From contig DATFYA010000105.1 of assembly GCA_035315345.1 (NCBI GenBank), positions 62,001 to 126,000 of the forward strand: a stretch of 64,000 nt of DNA, read 5' to 3'. Position numbers and translations under genes: made by a program. Source of the stretch: Candidatus Methylomirabilota bacterium. GTDB lineage: Bacteria; Methylomirabilota; Methylomirabilia; Rokubacteriales; CSP1-6. Positions 1-9,400 of this stretch are shown here, piece after piece. Under the pieces are notes generated by a model. It did no database searches. It had not been told where the DNA came from and saw nothing but the letters and a program-made list of their open reading frames with translations. Position 1 is the stretch's first letter; each line of letters begins with the position of its first letter.

Positions 1-1398
1 CTGCGCCCAGGGGGCGAGGCGCTCGAAGGCTGCCGACGCGCGCAGCACCGTCGCGTCCTCGAAGCGGCGGCCGAGGATCTGCAACCCGATGGGCAGCCGG
101 TCCCGGGTGAAGCCGCAGGGCACCGACGCGCCCGGGTGGCCGGTCAGGTTGAAGGGATAGGTGAACGGGATCCAGTCGTAGATCCCGGTGGGCGTGTCCG
201 CGATCGCCGCGGGCGCGTCGAGGCCGACCTTGAAGGGGGGGCACGCGATGGTGGGCGTGAGCAGCAGGTCGTACCGCTCGAAGAGACGACGCGGGTGCTC
301 CTCCCAGGCCAGGCGGTCGAACCAGGCCTGCACGTAGTGGGTCGGGGTCCAGCCTCCGGTCTCGTCGGCCAGCGCGACGAGGCCGGGATCGATGTCGTCC
401 CGCCGATCGCGCAGCGCCGGCCCGAGCCGGGCCGCGATGCCGCCGATGAACATGGTGCGCCACGCCGCGTGCGGGCTCGGCCACTTCGGCTCGATCGCCT
501 CGACCCGGCAGCCCAGGTCGCGGAAGCGCCGCGCCGCCCGCTCGCAGACCGCCTTCACCTCCGGGTCCACCGCCTTGGCGAAACCCAGGTCGGCGGTCCA
601 GGCGACCCGCAGCCCCTTCACTCCGCCCGCCAGCGCCTTCACGTAGTCCGCGCTCGGCCCGGGCAGCGAGAGCGGATCGCGTGCGTCCGGCCCCGCGCAC
701 GCGTTCATCATCAAGGCCGCGTCCGCCACCGTCCGCGTCATCGGGCCGATGTGGGAAAGGCCCCAGGCCGCGCTGAAGGGATAGACCGGGATCAGCCCGA
801 AGGTGGGCTTGATGCCGTAGATGCCGGCCAGCGACGACGGGATCCGGATGGAGCCGCCGCCGTCGGTGCCGATGGCGAGGGGGCCGAGACCGGCGGCCAC
901 CGCCGCGCTGGCGCCGCCGCTCGAGCCGCCCGGGGTCCGATCCAGGTTCCACGGGTTGCGGGTGACGCCGAACAGCAGGTTGTGCGTCGCACCGATCCAG
1001 CCCATCATCGGGGTGTTGGTCTTGCCGAGCTGGATCGCGCCGGCCGCGCGCATCCGCTCCACCATCGGCGCGTCCTCGGTTGGCACGTTGTCGGCGAAGA
1101 GCCGCGTCCCGAACGTGGTGCGAACTCCCTTCGTGATCACGAGATCCTTGGTCGAGAACGGCACGCCGTGCAGCGCCCCGAGGCGGGCCCCCTTCTTCAT
1201 CACCGCCCGCTCGGCCGCGCGCGCGTCCTTCATCGCCTGGTCCGCGGTCAGGGTCACGTAGGCGTTGAGCGTCGGGTTGAGCCGCTCGATCCGGGCGAGC
1301 ACCGCCTTCATCACCTCGACCGGGGAGAGCTTGCGGCGCTTGATGGCCGGGGCCATCTCGGACGCGGGCATCCAGCAGAGGTCTTCGGATGTCGCCAT
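1..1398 (-). CDS. Amidase signature family hydrolase (C-terminus cut by window edge)
   Basis: Cytoplasmic hydrolase predicted to cleave a C-N amide bond and release ammonia or an amine. The 466 visible codons run from ATG at 1398 to the window edge with no stop. The amidase-signature Ser-cisSer-Lys triad is visible: K84 in PFSTKDL, S159 in the GGSSGG loop and S183 in the TDGGGSIR stretch. A strong AGGAGGG ribosome site lies 6 nt upstream of the start. It follows a peptide-type ABC transporter on the same strand, so hydrolysis of an imported amide or peptide-like compound is plausible. The family covers GatA-like, AtzF-like and general amidases; no GatB or GatC partner is visible, so a tRNA amidotransferase role is unlikely. 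The substrate cannot be read from sequence. Confidence 0.9.
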   Translation of the reverse strand, partial: MATSEDLCWMPASEMAPAIKRRKLSPVEVMKAVLARIERLNPTLNAYVTLTADQAMKDARAAERAVMKKGARLGALHGVPFSTKDLVITKGVRTTFGTRLFADNVPTEDAPMVERMRAAGAIQLGKTNTPMMGWIGATHNLLFGVTRNPWNLDRTPGGSSGGASAAVAAGLGPLAIGTDGGGSIRIPSSLAGIYGIKPTFGLIPVYPFSAAWGLSHIGPMTRTVADAALMMNACAGPDARDPLSLPGPSADYVKALAGGVKGLRVAWTADLGFAKAVDPEVKAVCERAARRFRDLGCRVEAIEPKWPSPHAAWRTMFIGGIAARLGPALRDRRDDIDPGLVALADETGGWTPTHYVQAWFDRLAWEEHPRRLFERYDLLLTPTIACPPFKVGLDAPAAIADTPTGIYDWIPFTYPFNLTGHPGASVPCGFTRDRLPIGLQILGRRFEDATVLRASAAFERLAPWAQ

Positions 1399-1446
1399 GG
1401 TCATCCCTCCTGACGCGACCGCGGGGATAGCGGGCTGAGCAACGCG

Positions 1447-1614
1447 CCGGCCGATCAAAAAGGCCCAGATACGAGGCGGCGCCCGAAGGTCGGGCGCGAG
1501 GCGTCTGGCGGCTCGAGTGGCCCACCGTCAACATGCCGTAGGCATGTTGAGGATGAACGCGAGCGCCCCGACCGAGGGCGCCAACGAAGGAGCTGGGCCT
1601 CTTTCATCGGCCGG
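1447..1614. repeat. 168-bp nested palindromic element between dppC and amidase
   Basis: Outer arms 1447-1468 and 1593-1614 are inverted copies matching at 20 of 22 positions. Inside are a perfect 8-bp hairpin (GCGCCCGA, loop agg, 1479-1497), a perfect 10-bp hairpin (TCAACATGCC, loop gta, 1528-1550) and a looser pairing of GGCGCCC-type segments (about 1477-1500 with 1564-1582). The element abuts the permease stop codon at 1615-1617. It has no coding potential. It looks like a mobile palindrome or a structured transcript segment that may also end or attenuate the transporter mRNA. Confidence 0.75.
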
Positions 1615-2517
1615 TCAGGCGCCGCGAAGGCGCGGGTCGAGCGTGTCGCGAAGCGCATCGCCGAGCAGGTTGGAGCCGAAGACGGCGAGGCTGATGGCCA
1701 GGCCCGGGAACATCACCAGCCAGGGCGCCTTCTGCGCGTACTCGGCCGCGGACACCGAGAGCATCCGGCCCCACGAGGGGTAGGGCTCGGGCACGCCGAG
1801 GCCCAGGAAGGACAGCGCGGCCTCCACCAGGATGGCGCTGCCGAGCTGCGCGGTGCACAGCACGATGAAGGGCCCGATGGTGTTGGGCAGCACGTGGCGG
1901 AAGGCGATGCGGAGATGGCGGAGGCCGACCGCACGCGCGGCCTCCACGTACTGCATCTCGCGGATGGACAGCACGCTCGCTCGGATGACCCGCGCCGCGC
2001 GCGGGATGATCGGGATCGAGATCGCCACCACCACGTTGGGGATGGACGGCCCCAGCGAGGCCGACATGACCAGGGCGAGTACGAGGAGCGGCAGTCCCTG
2101 GAGGATATCCATGACGCGCTGGGTGATCAGATCGGTGTTGCCGCCGATGTAGCCGGACAGGAGCCCGATGACTCCCCCGAGCACCGAGCCCAGCAGCGTG
2201 GAGGCGAGGCCGACGATCAGCGAGACTCGCGCGCCGTGGACGATGCGCGAGTAGATGTCGCGGCCCAGGTGGTCGGAGCCGAGCCAGTGGTCGGGCCCGG
2301 GGCGGGCCAGGCTCTGCCCCGCGTCGGTGGCGATGGGATCGTGGGTCGCGAGCTGGTTGGCGAACACCGCGGTCAGGAACATCACGACCATGATCAGCCC
2401 GCCGATCGCCCCCAGCGGCTTCTTCCGGCAGAAGCGGACCAGTATGGTCCAGGCCCCGGGCCGGCGCAGCGCCATGGCCACGCCCGGCACCTCCACCCCC
2501 AGCGGCCTAGTGGCCAT
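1615..2517 (-). CDS. Peptide/nickel-type ABC transporter permease, DppC family
   Basis: Inner-membrane permease, 300 residues, second subunit of a dipeptide/oligopeptide-type importer. After a short cytosolic lead there is a first membrane segment (about 30-52), then the DppC signature 'DHLGRDIYSRIVHGAR' and the permease core with an EAARAVG-type coupling loop that docks the ATPase. Typical length for the family. The ATG at 2517 lies inside the end of the upstream dppB (11-bp overlap), so the two are translationally coupled. No ATP-binding subunits follow; a palindrome and an amidase come next. The transported ligand could be a peptide, amide or opine; homology alone does not settle this. Confidence 0.92.
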   Translation of the reverse strand: MATRPLGVEVPGVAMALRRPGAWTILVRFCRKKPLGAIGGLIMVVMFLTAVFANQLATHDPIATDAGQSLARPGPDHWLGSDHLGRDIYSRIVHGARVSLIVGLASTLLGSVLGGVIGLLSGYIGGNTDLITQRVMDILQGLPLLVLALVMSASLGPSIPNVVVAISIPIIPRAARVIRASVLSIREMQYVEAARAVGLRHLRIAFRHVLPNTIGPFIVLCTAQLGSAILVEAALSFLGLGVPEPYPSWGRMLSVSAAEYAQKAPWLVMFPGLAISLAVFGSNLLGDALRDTLDPRLRGA

Positions 2518-3460
2518 AGCGGACGCGCGGGTCGAGGAAGCCGTACAGCATGTCCACGATCAGGTTCGACAGGATCACCACGATCGCGATGAACATGACC
2601 AGGTTCTGCACGATCGGGTAGTCGCGCCACAGGATCGCCTCCACCAGGAAGCGGGCGACCCCGGGCATGTTGAAGACGGTCTCGGTGACCACGAGGCCGC
2701 CGATGAGGAACGCGAACTCGATGCCGATCACGGTGACCACGGGCAGGATCGCGTTCTGCAGCGCGTGGCGCCAGATCACGACGCGGCCGGACTGGCCCTT
2801 GGCGCGCGCGGTGCGGATGTAGTCCTCGCGCATCACCTCGAGCAGCGACGAGCGGGTGATGCGCATGATGAGCGCGGAGGAGCGATAGCCCACCGCCAGC
2901 GCGGGCAGGGCGAACTGCACCATGTGCAGCGGCAGGTTCTCGCTCGGGGACACGTAGGTGACGGGCGGGATCCAGCCGAACCACGCGACCAGCCCCAGGA
3001 TGATGACCATGCCGAGCCAGAACGACGGCATGCTGAGGCCGGCCAGGCTGAAGACGCGCAGCGCGTAGTCGAGCGTGGTGTCCTGGCGGACCGCGCTGAT
3101 GACCCCGAGCGGCACCCCCAGGGCCACCGAGACGATCAGGGACAGGGCGGCCAGCTCGAGGGTGACCGGGATGAGCGGCCGGATGATCTCCCACGCGGGA
3201 AGGTCGTAGCGGTAGGACTTGCCCAGGTCGCCGCTGAAGATCTGGCGCACCCAGTCCACGTACTGCACGGTCACCGGGCGATCGAGGCCCAGTTCCTTCT
3301 CGATCGCCGCGCGCTCCGAGGGGTTCACGTAGCCGCCGGTGGCGAACAGGATGTCGACGATGTCACCCGGGGCCAGCCGCAGCATGCCGAAGATGACGAT
3401 CGACATACCGAACAGGGTGAGCGCGCCCACGCCCAGCCGCTGCGCGATGTACGTCTTCAC
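2507..3460 (-). CDS. Peptide/nickel-type ABC transporter permease, DppB family
   Basis: Inner-membrane permease of 317 residues with a GTG start at 3460. The N-terminal segment (about 8-30) is the usual DppB first helix, followed by a periplasmic region containing a GLDRPVTVQYVDW-like stretch and the permease core with the TARAKGQS coupling loop, ending near DMLYGFLDPRVRYG, a hallmark of DppB/GsiC proteins. It lies 18 bp after the binding-protein stop and overlaps dppC, so the three form an operon. No strong ribosome site precedes the GTG, so expression may depend on read-in from the binding-protein gene. Confidence 0.92.
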   Translation of the reverse strand: MKTYIAQRLGVGALTLFGMSIVIFGMLRLAPGDIVDILFATGGYVNPSERAAIEKELGLDRPVTVQYVDWVRQIFSGDLGKSYRYDLPAWEIIRPLIPVTLELAALSLIVSVALGVPLGVISAVRQDTTLDYALRVFSLAGLSMPSFWLGMVIILGLVAWFGWIPPVTYVSPSENLPLHMVQFALPALAVGYRSSALIMRITRSSLLEVMREDYIRTARAKGQSGRVVIWRHALQNAILPVVTVIGIEFAFLIGGLVVTETVFNMPGVARFLVEAILWRDYPIVQNLVMFIAIVVILSNLIVDMLYGFLDPRVRYGH

Positions 3461-3478
3461 GATGCCGGTCGCGCGCGG

Positions 3479-5089
3479 CTACTTGTCGCGCCAGACGTCG
3501 GCCATGCGCCCGAAGTTGTAGATGTTGTCCTGCGGCACCAGGCCCTTCACGTACGGCCACATCGTGAAGTAGTCGAGCCGCCAGTCCAGCACCGGCCGGG
3601 CCGCGTCGGCCTCCACCTTCTTCTGCAGCGTGCTCACGAGCTGCATGCGCTTCTGCGGGTTCAGCTCCTGCGACTGCTGCTCGATGAGCTTCATGACTTC
3701 CTCGCTGCAATACTGGCTGTAGTTGCGGGGCGACCCGCACGCGTAGTTCTCGTTGAAGTTCGCGTCCGGCTCGTCCACCCCGAGGCCGGTGAGGTTCGCC
3801 CCGATCTGAAATTCGCCGCGGGTGGCCATCGGGTGCCACTGCGCGGTCTCCACCTGCTTGAGGGTCGCCTCGATGGCGACCTGCTTCAGCTCGTTGATCA
3901 CGAACGAGGCCAGGTCCACGTACATCGCGATGGCGCGGGTGCTCATCTCGACGCGCAGCGGGTTCTGCGCGGTGATGCCCGCTTCGGCCAGGAGCTTGCG
4001 GGCCTGCGCCTTCATGTCCTGCGGCTTGCCGTAGCCGGGCAGCGAGAGCAGGTCCTTCTCGAGCAGGCCCCACACCCCGTAGGGCCTGGGCGGCTGCGAG
4101 GCGCCGGGCACCGCGCCGCCCTGGTGGACGGCGGTGATCAGGGCGCGGCGATCGATGGCGTAGGAGACGGCGAGCCGCAGCTTCGGGTTGTCGAAGGGCG
4201 GCTTCTTGGTGTTGATGATGACGTTGTCGTTGACCGCGGTGCCCACCGGCATGATCACGAGGCCGGGCACCGCTTTCTTCAGCTGCTCGGCCGCGGTCTT
4301 GGTGGTCTCGCCCGGGAACGACACGTCGAGCTGCCCCGCCTGCAGCGCGGCGGTGCGCGTGCCCCGCTCCTTGATCACCACGTACCGCAGGCTGTCCAGG
4401 TAGGGCCGGCCCTTCATGAAGTAGTCCGGGTTCTTCACGTAGTCCACGAACTCGCCCTTCCGCCACTCCTTCATCTTGAACGGACCGGTCCCGATGCAGC
4501 CGGTCCGGTAGCTCGCCGGATTGACGTGCGCCGCGTAGATCGGGGTGTAGCCGGAGGCCAGCATGACCAGCAACCCCGGCTGCGGCCGCTTGAGGCGGAA
4601 GACCACCGTGTTCGCGTCGGGCGCCTCGACCGCCTCCACGTTGCTGTACCAATCCTTGCGCGGATTGATGCGGAGCTTGGCCGGCGCGTCCGGCGCCTCG
4701 CGCAGCATGTCGAAGGTGAACTTCACGTCCTTCGACGAGAAGGGCTGGCCGTCGTGCCACTTGACGTTCTTGCGGAGGAGGAAGACGAGGTTGCGGTAGT
4801 TGTCCTGCCACGACCACTTCTCGGCCAGCTCGCCCACCAGGTTGTCGACGGTCTCGGCCCGCTTGGTCTGGTCGAAGACGACCAGGTTGTTGAAGCAGGG
4901 CATCGAGGGGAACGACGTCGCGATGGTGGACGTTTCGTGGACCGCGAAGCCCTGCGGGAGATCCTCGCGCTGCATCAGGTTCAGGTGACCGCCGTACTTC
5001 GGAGTCTGGGCCGGGGCCGGGGTGACCGCGACGAGGATGGCGATCGAGACAAGCGATAGCGTGACGACGATCCGGCGGGAACGCCTCAT
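3479..5089 (-). CDS. ABC transporter extracytoplasmic solute-binding protein, family 5
   Basis: Periplasmic binding protein of 536 residues (SBP_bac_5 family) that captures the ligand for the downstream DppB/DppC permeases. A signal peptide (RR-containing n-region, hydrophobic core about 7-24, cleavage near APAQ) precedes the mature domain. Family landmarks include KNVKWHDGQPFSSKDVKFTFD, the IGTGPFKMKEW segment and LRLAVSYAIDRRALI. An upstream in-frame extension to 5230 exists, but ATG 5089 has a GAGAGG ribosome site and directly starts the signal peptide. A sigma-70-like promoter lies about 80 bp upstream. Confidence 0.93.
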   Translation of the reverse strand: MRRSRRIVVTLSLVSIAILVAVTPAPAQTPKYGGHLNLMQREDLPQGFAVHETSTIATSFPSMPCFNNLVVFDQTKRAETVDNLVGELAEKWSWQDNYRNLVFLLRKNVKWHDGQPFSSKDVKFTFDMLREAPDAPAKLRINPRKDWYSNVEAVEAPDANTVVFRLKRPQPGLLVMLASGYTPIYAAHVNPASYRTGCIGTGPFKMKEWRKGEFVDYVKNPDYFMKGRPYLDSLRYVVIKERGTRTAALQAGQLDVSFPGETTKTAAEQLKKAVPGLVIMPVGTAVNDNVIINTKKPPFDNPKLRLAVSYAIDRRALITAVHQGGAVPGASQPPRPYGVWGLLEKDLLSLPGYGKPQDMKAQARKLLAEAGITAQNPLRVEMSTRAIAMYVDLASFVINELKQVAIEATLKQVETAQWHPMATRGEFQIGANLTGLGVDEPDANFNENYACGSPRNYSQYCSEEVMKLIEQQSQELNPQKRMQLVSTLQKKVEADAARPVLDWRLDYFTMWPYVKGLVPQDNIYNFGRMADVWRDK

Positions 5090-5167
5090 TGTGGTCCCTC
5101 TCTTTATTGCCCGGCGCGTGGTCGCCGAGCGCGAATGTCGAACGAGGTGGTGGGAAACCCTGCGGGA

Positions 5168-5196
5168 AATATACGGCATCGGCTCCGGTCCGACAA
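5168..5196 (-). promoter_or_regulatory. Sigma-70-type promoter of the first peptide transporter operon
   Basis: On the minus strand TTGTCG (5196-5191), a 17-bp spacer and TATATT (5173-5168) form a good promoter, 5 of 6 at the -10 box. Predicted transcription start is near 5160, giving a leader of about 70 nt to the ATG at 5089. Confidence 0.6.
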
Positions 5197-5308
5197 CTGT
5201 TCCACGGTCTGACGACGGGGGGCGCCTCACGCGGTGCGTCAGGAGGGGGCGCCGAGCCCGCCGGTCCGAGCCGGGAGGGGCTCAGACGCCGGCGGGCCCG
5301 TGGGGCTC

Positions 5309-5821
5309 TTACAACGTGGGCAACATGTCGCGGCCGCGCCGTCGCACGTCGCGGCGCGTGAGCAGCTCTTCCAGCGCGATCGTGCGCGTGCCGCCCCGGC
5401 GGCGCAGCTCGGGCCGCACCAGGATCGGGCGCTCGCGGATGCGTGAGGCGAGCCCGTTCTTCACCGCGCGATCCGTATACAGGCGGCACAGCTCCGCGCA
5501 CATCAACGGCCGGCCGCGGTTGTAGCCGAAGCGCTGCTTGTACTCGTCGGCGTTCAGCCGGTGGACCCGGAGGTGGGTGTTGGTGAGCTGGCGGAAGGAG
5601 CCGCCGCAGACCAGACACCGGATCGAATCCTCCTGCACCGCCTGGCGGGGATCGGCGCGCAAGCTCGACAGCAGGCCGCGTCCCGCCGCCGCGGCCAGCA
5701 CCATCGGACGGGAGCGGCGTTGGAGCGGAGCCGGAGACAGAGCGGCCGCCGGCCACTCCTCGCTGCGCGGAAGAACGGGCGACAACGCACCGGCGGTCGA
5801 GCCTGACGAGTTCGACGTCAT
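5309..5821 (-). CDS. MucR/Ros-family zinc-finger transcriptional regulator
   Basis: 170-residue DNA-binding protein. The central part (65-135) is a Ros/MucR module with a C2H2-like zinc site C69-x2-C72-x10-H83-x3-H87, followed by the family motif DEYKQRFGYN and a LASRIRE-type basic helix. The N-terminal 60 residues are low in complexity and the C-terminus is Arg-rich. MucR/Ros proteins usually repress exopolysaccharide, motility or virulence genes. It shares a 4-bp overlap with the upstream SoxY-like gene, so it is probably the last gene of the short operon facing away from the large STAND regulator. Targets are unknown. Confidence 0.85.
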   Translation of the reverse strand: MTSNSSGSTAGALSPVLPRSEEWPAAALSPAPLQRRSRPMVLAAAAGRGLLSSLRADPRQAVQEDSIRCLVCGGSFRQLTNTHLRVHRLNADEYKQRFGYNRGRPLMCAELCRLYTDRAVKNGLASRIRERPILVRPELRRRGGTRTIALEELLTRRDVRRRGRDMLPTL

Positions 5822-6255
5822 CGGGGTCTCCTCTCCGGTCCAGGCACGTCGGGATCACGCGGCAACACCCAGACCCAGCGCACGGTTTGCAGCAACGTGC
5901 CGTCGTCGAAGGCCAGGACGATCCGCAGATGCGTCGAGGCATCGAGGCGCACGCTCAGGGATATCTGTCGGGAAACGACGTCGGCTCGCAGGTCGACCTG
6001 CGCGAGGAGCGGCACGCGGTTCTCGTCCGCGATGACGTACAGGCGGGCGCCCCGCGAGGGAAGCCGGGCGTCCCAGATCACCTCGACCTCGAGCGCGGCC
6101 GGAGTGTCCTCCTCCACGATATGGGCGATGTGCACGCGAAGCGTCTCGGCCCCATCCCCGAGGCTCTGCCCCGCGAACACCCGGGCCAGGACGATCGCGG
6201 CTTCGTCGGGCCTGCGGAGCGGCCTGGCTTCGGGCTCGGTCACGCAGATCACCAC
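5818..6255 (-). CDS. SoxY-like Ig-fold domain protein without the GGCGG arm
   Basis: 145 residues. The strand order resembles the sulfur-carrier SoxY: an IVEEDTPAALEVEV stretch (compare the SoxY 'IAENGA..VPVEV'), LYVIADENRVPLLAQVDL, then RLDASTHLRIVLAFDDGTLL. The C-terminal GGCGG tail that carries sulfur in SoxY is absent; the protein ends in a Pro/Arg-rich tail, so it cannot act as a normal SoxY carrier. The GTG at 6255 overlaps the end of a 31-codon lipoprotein-leader ORF in another frame; without that leader the domain would be cytoplasmic. The family call rests on motif memory, so it is moderate. Confidence 0.5.
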   Translation of the reverse strand: MVICVTEPEARPLRRPDEAAIVLARVFAGQSLGDGAETLRVHIAHIVEEDTPAALEVEVIWDARLPSRGARLYVIADENRVPLLAQVDLRADVVSRQISLSVRLDASTHLRIVLAFDDGTLLQTVRWVWVLPRDPDVPGPERRPR

Positions 6256-6344
6256 TGACCTACCCGGGCGGCGTCGCAGCCGGCAATGATCACCGCTGCG
6301 ACGAAGAGGGCAACTGCAACCACCATGTGGAGGACCACGCGCAT
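6249..6344 (-). CDS. 31-residue putative lipoprotein leader ORF
   Basis: ATG at 6344 to TGA at 6249-6251. The peptide has a hydrophobic core followed by the lipobox IAGC at residues 20-23 and only eight residues after the cysteine. A GTAGGGG stretch 2-8 nt upstream may serve as ribosome site. The stop overlaps the GTG start of the SoxY-like gene. It is either a real mini-lipoprotein coupled to that gene, or the true N-terminus of the SoxY-like protein separated by a frameshift. No homologue is recognised. Confidence 0.45.
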   Translation of the reverse strand: MRVVLHMVVAVALFVAAVIIAGCDAARVGQW

Positions 6345-6357
6345 GCCCCTACTGTTC

Positions 6358-6372
6358 GCAAGCAAAATGCCA
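6358..6372 (-). promoter_or_regulatory. Putative sigma54 (-24/-12) promoter
   Basis: Minus-strand TGGCA (6372-6368), six bases, then TTGC (6361-6358). GG and GC have the exact sigma54 spacing (TGGCA-N6-TTGC). Predicted transcription start is near 6346, two nt before the lipoprotein-leader ATG. The divergent gene carries a sigma54-activator AAA+ domain, which raises the prior. A short motif like this can also occur by chance. Confidence 0.4.
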
Positions 6373-6454
6373 GATCAAAGGTCAAGTAATCCAGAGCGTT
6401 AAGAGCAGGGCAAACGTTTACTGACCAGTGGGTGGTAAGAAGCTGAGCAGCAAC

Positions 6455-6482
6455 TTGACCAGCGGGCCGGGGAGAGTAATCT
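6455..6482 (+). promoter_or_regulatory. Promoter of the STAND/AAA+ regulator gene
   Basis: TTGACC at 6455-6460, 16-bp spacer and a weak TAATCT at 6477-6482, then 8 nt to ATG 6491. The position implies a leaderless or nearly leaderless mRNA and supports ATG 6491 over the in-frame GTG at 6428, which lies upstream of this promoter. Confidence 0.4.
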
Positions 6483-6490
6483 GTCTGGCG

Positions 6491-9400
6491 ATGGATCCGA
6501 CGGTCGAGCTGCTCGGCCAGAGCGAGGCGATCGAGGCGACCCGCGAGACGATCCGCCGCTTCCTGCGGCGGCAGCAGACCACGCGGCGATTGCCGGCCGT
6601 CCTGATCCACGGCGAGACCGGCACCGGCAAGAACCTGGTCTCCCGGTTCCTCCATCGTCACGGCCCCCGCGCCCGCGGGCCCTTCGTCGACGTCAACTGC
6701 GCGGCCATCCCGGAGACCCTGCTGGAGTCCGAGCTGTTCGGCTACGAGCGGGGCGCGTTCACGGATGCACGTCGGGCGAAGGCGGGTCTCTTCCAGACCG
6801 CGCACCTGGGCACGATCTTCCTGGACGAGGTCGGGCTTCTGCCCGAGGCCCTGCAGGCCAAGCTGCTGACCGTCCTCGAGGAGCGCACGGTGCGCCGGCT
6901 GGGCGGCACCCACGCGGAGCCGGCCGACGCCTGGGTCATCAGCGCGACGAACTCGGATCTCCAGGAGGCCATCCGGGAACGGCGGTTCCGCGAGGACCTC
7001 TACCACCGGCTCGCGGTCCTCACCCTGCGCATGCCGTCGCTGCACGAGCGCGGCACCGACGTGCTGCTGCTCGCCGAGCACTTCCTCACCCGCATGTGCG
7101 CGGACTACTCGCTCGGGCCCAAGACGCTGGCCGCCGACGCGCGCGACCGGTTGATGGCCTACCGGTGGCCGGGCAACGTTCGTGAGCTCTCCAACGTGAT
7201 CGAGCGCGCCGCCCTCCTCGCCGAGGGCACGACGGTCACCGCCGACGACCTCGCCCTGGGCACCGAGCCGGAGCGCCGCGCGACGGCCGACGCGGCACCC
7301 GGCGCCGCCGGCCCGACCCCGGCCGCACCGGTGTCCCTGGACGATGCGATGCGGGAACACCTGCGCGCCGCGCTGCAGACCACCGGCTGGAACATCTCGC
7401 GGACGGCGGCCGCGCTCGGCATCTCGCGCAACACCCTGCGTGCGCGGATCGACCGGCTGGGCCTGCGCGAGGGCGCGCCCGCGGATCCGCCCGTCCGCCG
7501 GGCCCCGGTCACCCCGAGCGCGAGCCGGCCCGCCCCGCCGCCGGCCGCGGCGGTAGAGCCGGTGCCGACGACCTCGCCGGCGGCTGCGCTGGGCGTCGTG
7601 CGCTGGGAGCGGCGCCGCGTGACCATGCTGCGGGCCCAGCTGGTGGTCTCGCCCGAGGCGGACGAGGAGCTGCTCGACACGAGCCGCGGGCTCGAGATGC
7701 TGGTGAGCAAGGTGCAGGCGTTCAGCGGTCACGTCGAGGGCCTGAGCCAGATCGGGCTCGACGCCTCCTTCGGCACCGACGCGGTCGAGGACGCACCCCG
7801 TCGCGCCGCGAACGCCGCGCTCGCGATGCTGAAAGCGGCGGAGCACGCGCGCGAGGAGCGGCCGGGGCTCCCTCCGCTGAAGATCGCGCTGCACACCGGC
7901 TCGTACATGCTGGGCCAGATCAGCGGGGAGCCGCATCTCGACCAGGCGGGCCGGCAGGCCGCGGCGGCGGTGCTCGAGGCGCTGCTGCGCGGCAGCGATC
8001 CCTACTCCGCGGTGGTGAGCGCCGATACCGCCCCGTTCCTCGAGCGGCGCTTCGCGCTGGCCCCGATCGGCAGCGCGAGCCCGGGGGCCGGCCAGCCGTA
8101 CCGGCTCGCCGGCCGCGAAGGCAGCGGCCTCGGCCTCTGGGGCCATCTCACGCGCTTCGTCGGCCGCGGCCACGAGCTGGACCTGCTGCGCGCCCGCTTC
8201 GCGCTGGCCCAGCGAGGGCACGGCCAGGTGGTGGGGCTGGTCGGCGAGCCCGGGGTCGGCAAGTCGCGCCTGCTCTGGGAGTTCACCCACTCCGAGCTGG
8301 GCCGGCCCTGGCTGCTGCTCGACGCGGCGGCGGGCACGGCCGGGCCTCCCCGAGCGTACCTGCCGATCGTGGAGATGCTCCGGCGGTACTTCCAGCTCGA
8401 GGGCGCCGAGCCGCCCGCGCAGGTGCGCGACCGCGTCTCGGATCGCGTGCGCGAGCTCGACGAAAATCTGCTGCCGAGCCTGCCGCCCCTGCTCACGCTG
8501 CTGGACGTCCCGGTGACCGACAGCCAGTGGGTGGGCCTCGACCCGCCCCAGCGACGGCGGCGCACGCTGGACGCGCTGAAGCGGCTGATCCTACGGGAGA
8601 GTCGGCGCCAGCCCGTGCTGCTCGTGCTGGAGGACGCGCATTGGGTGGACACCGAGACCCAGGCGGTGCTCGACGCGCTGGTGGACGGGGGACTGCCGAC
8701 CGCGGACCTGCTCCTGCTTCTCACCTATCGTCCGGAGTATTCCCACGCCTGGGGAAGCAAGACGTTCTTCACCCAGATCCGCGTCGATCCCCTGTCGAGC
8801 GGCGACGCGGAGAGCCTGCTGCGCGGCCTGCTCGGCGAGCACCCATCGGTCGCGCCGGTGCTGCCCCGGCTCTTCGAGTGGACCGAGGGCAACCCGTTCT
8901 TCCTCGAGGAGAGCGTGCGGGCGCTCCGGGAGACCGGCGCGCTGAGTGGTGACCGCGGGGACTATCGCCTCACCCGGCCGGTCACCGGCATCCAGGTCCC
9001 GGCCACCGTCGAGGAGGTGCTGGCCACCCGCATCACCCGGCTGGCCGAGGAGCAGCGCCGCCTCCTGCAGTGCGCCGCGGTCATCGGCAAGGACGTGCCC
9101 TACCCGATCCTGGCCGCCATCGCCGACCGGCCCGAGGACGTCCTCGCCGAGGATCTGCGCCAGCTGCAGGCCGCCGAGTTCCTGTACGAGAACCAGTCGC
9201 TGCCCGATCCGGGCTTCACGTTCAAGCACACGCTGACCCACGAGGTCGCCTACGACAGCGTGGCCCGAGGCCAGCGCGCGCTGCACGCGCGCATCCTGGA
9301 GGCGATGGAGTCGCTCTACGCGAGCGGGCACGGCGAGCACGCCGACCGCATGGCCCAGCACGCCTTCCGCGGCCAGGTCTGGCCCAAGGCGGTGCGCTAC

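Noticed and set aside
2255-5059. 934-codon plus-strand open frame opposite the peptide transporter
   Set aside because: Rich in His, Arg, Asp, Gln and Val with no domain; it is the antisense of three clear genes, as expected in GC-rich DNA.
6428-6490. Longer N-terminus for the STAND regulator from GTG 6428
   Set aside because: No ribosome site, lies upstream of the TTGACC promoter, and adds no conserved residues.
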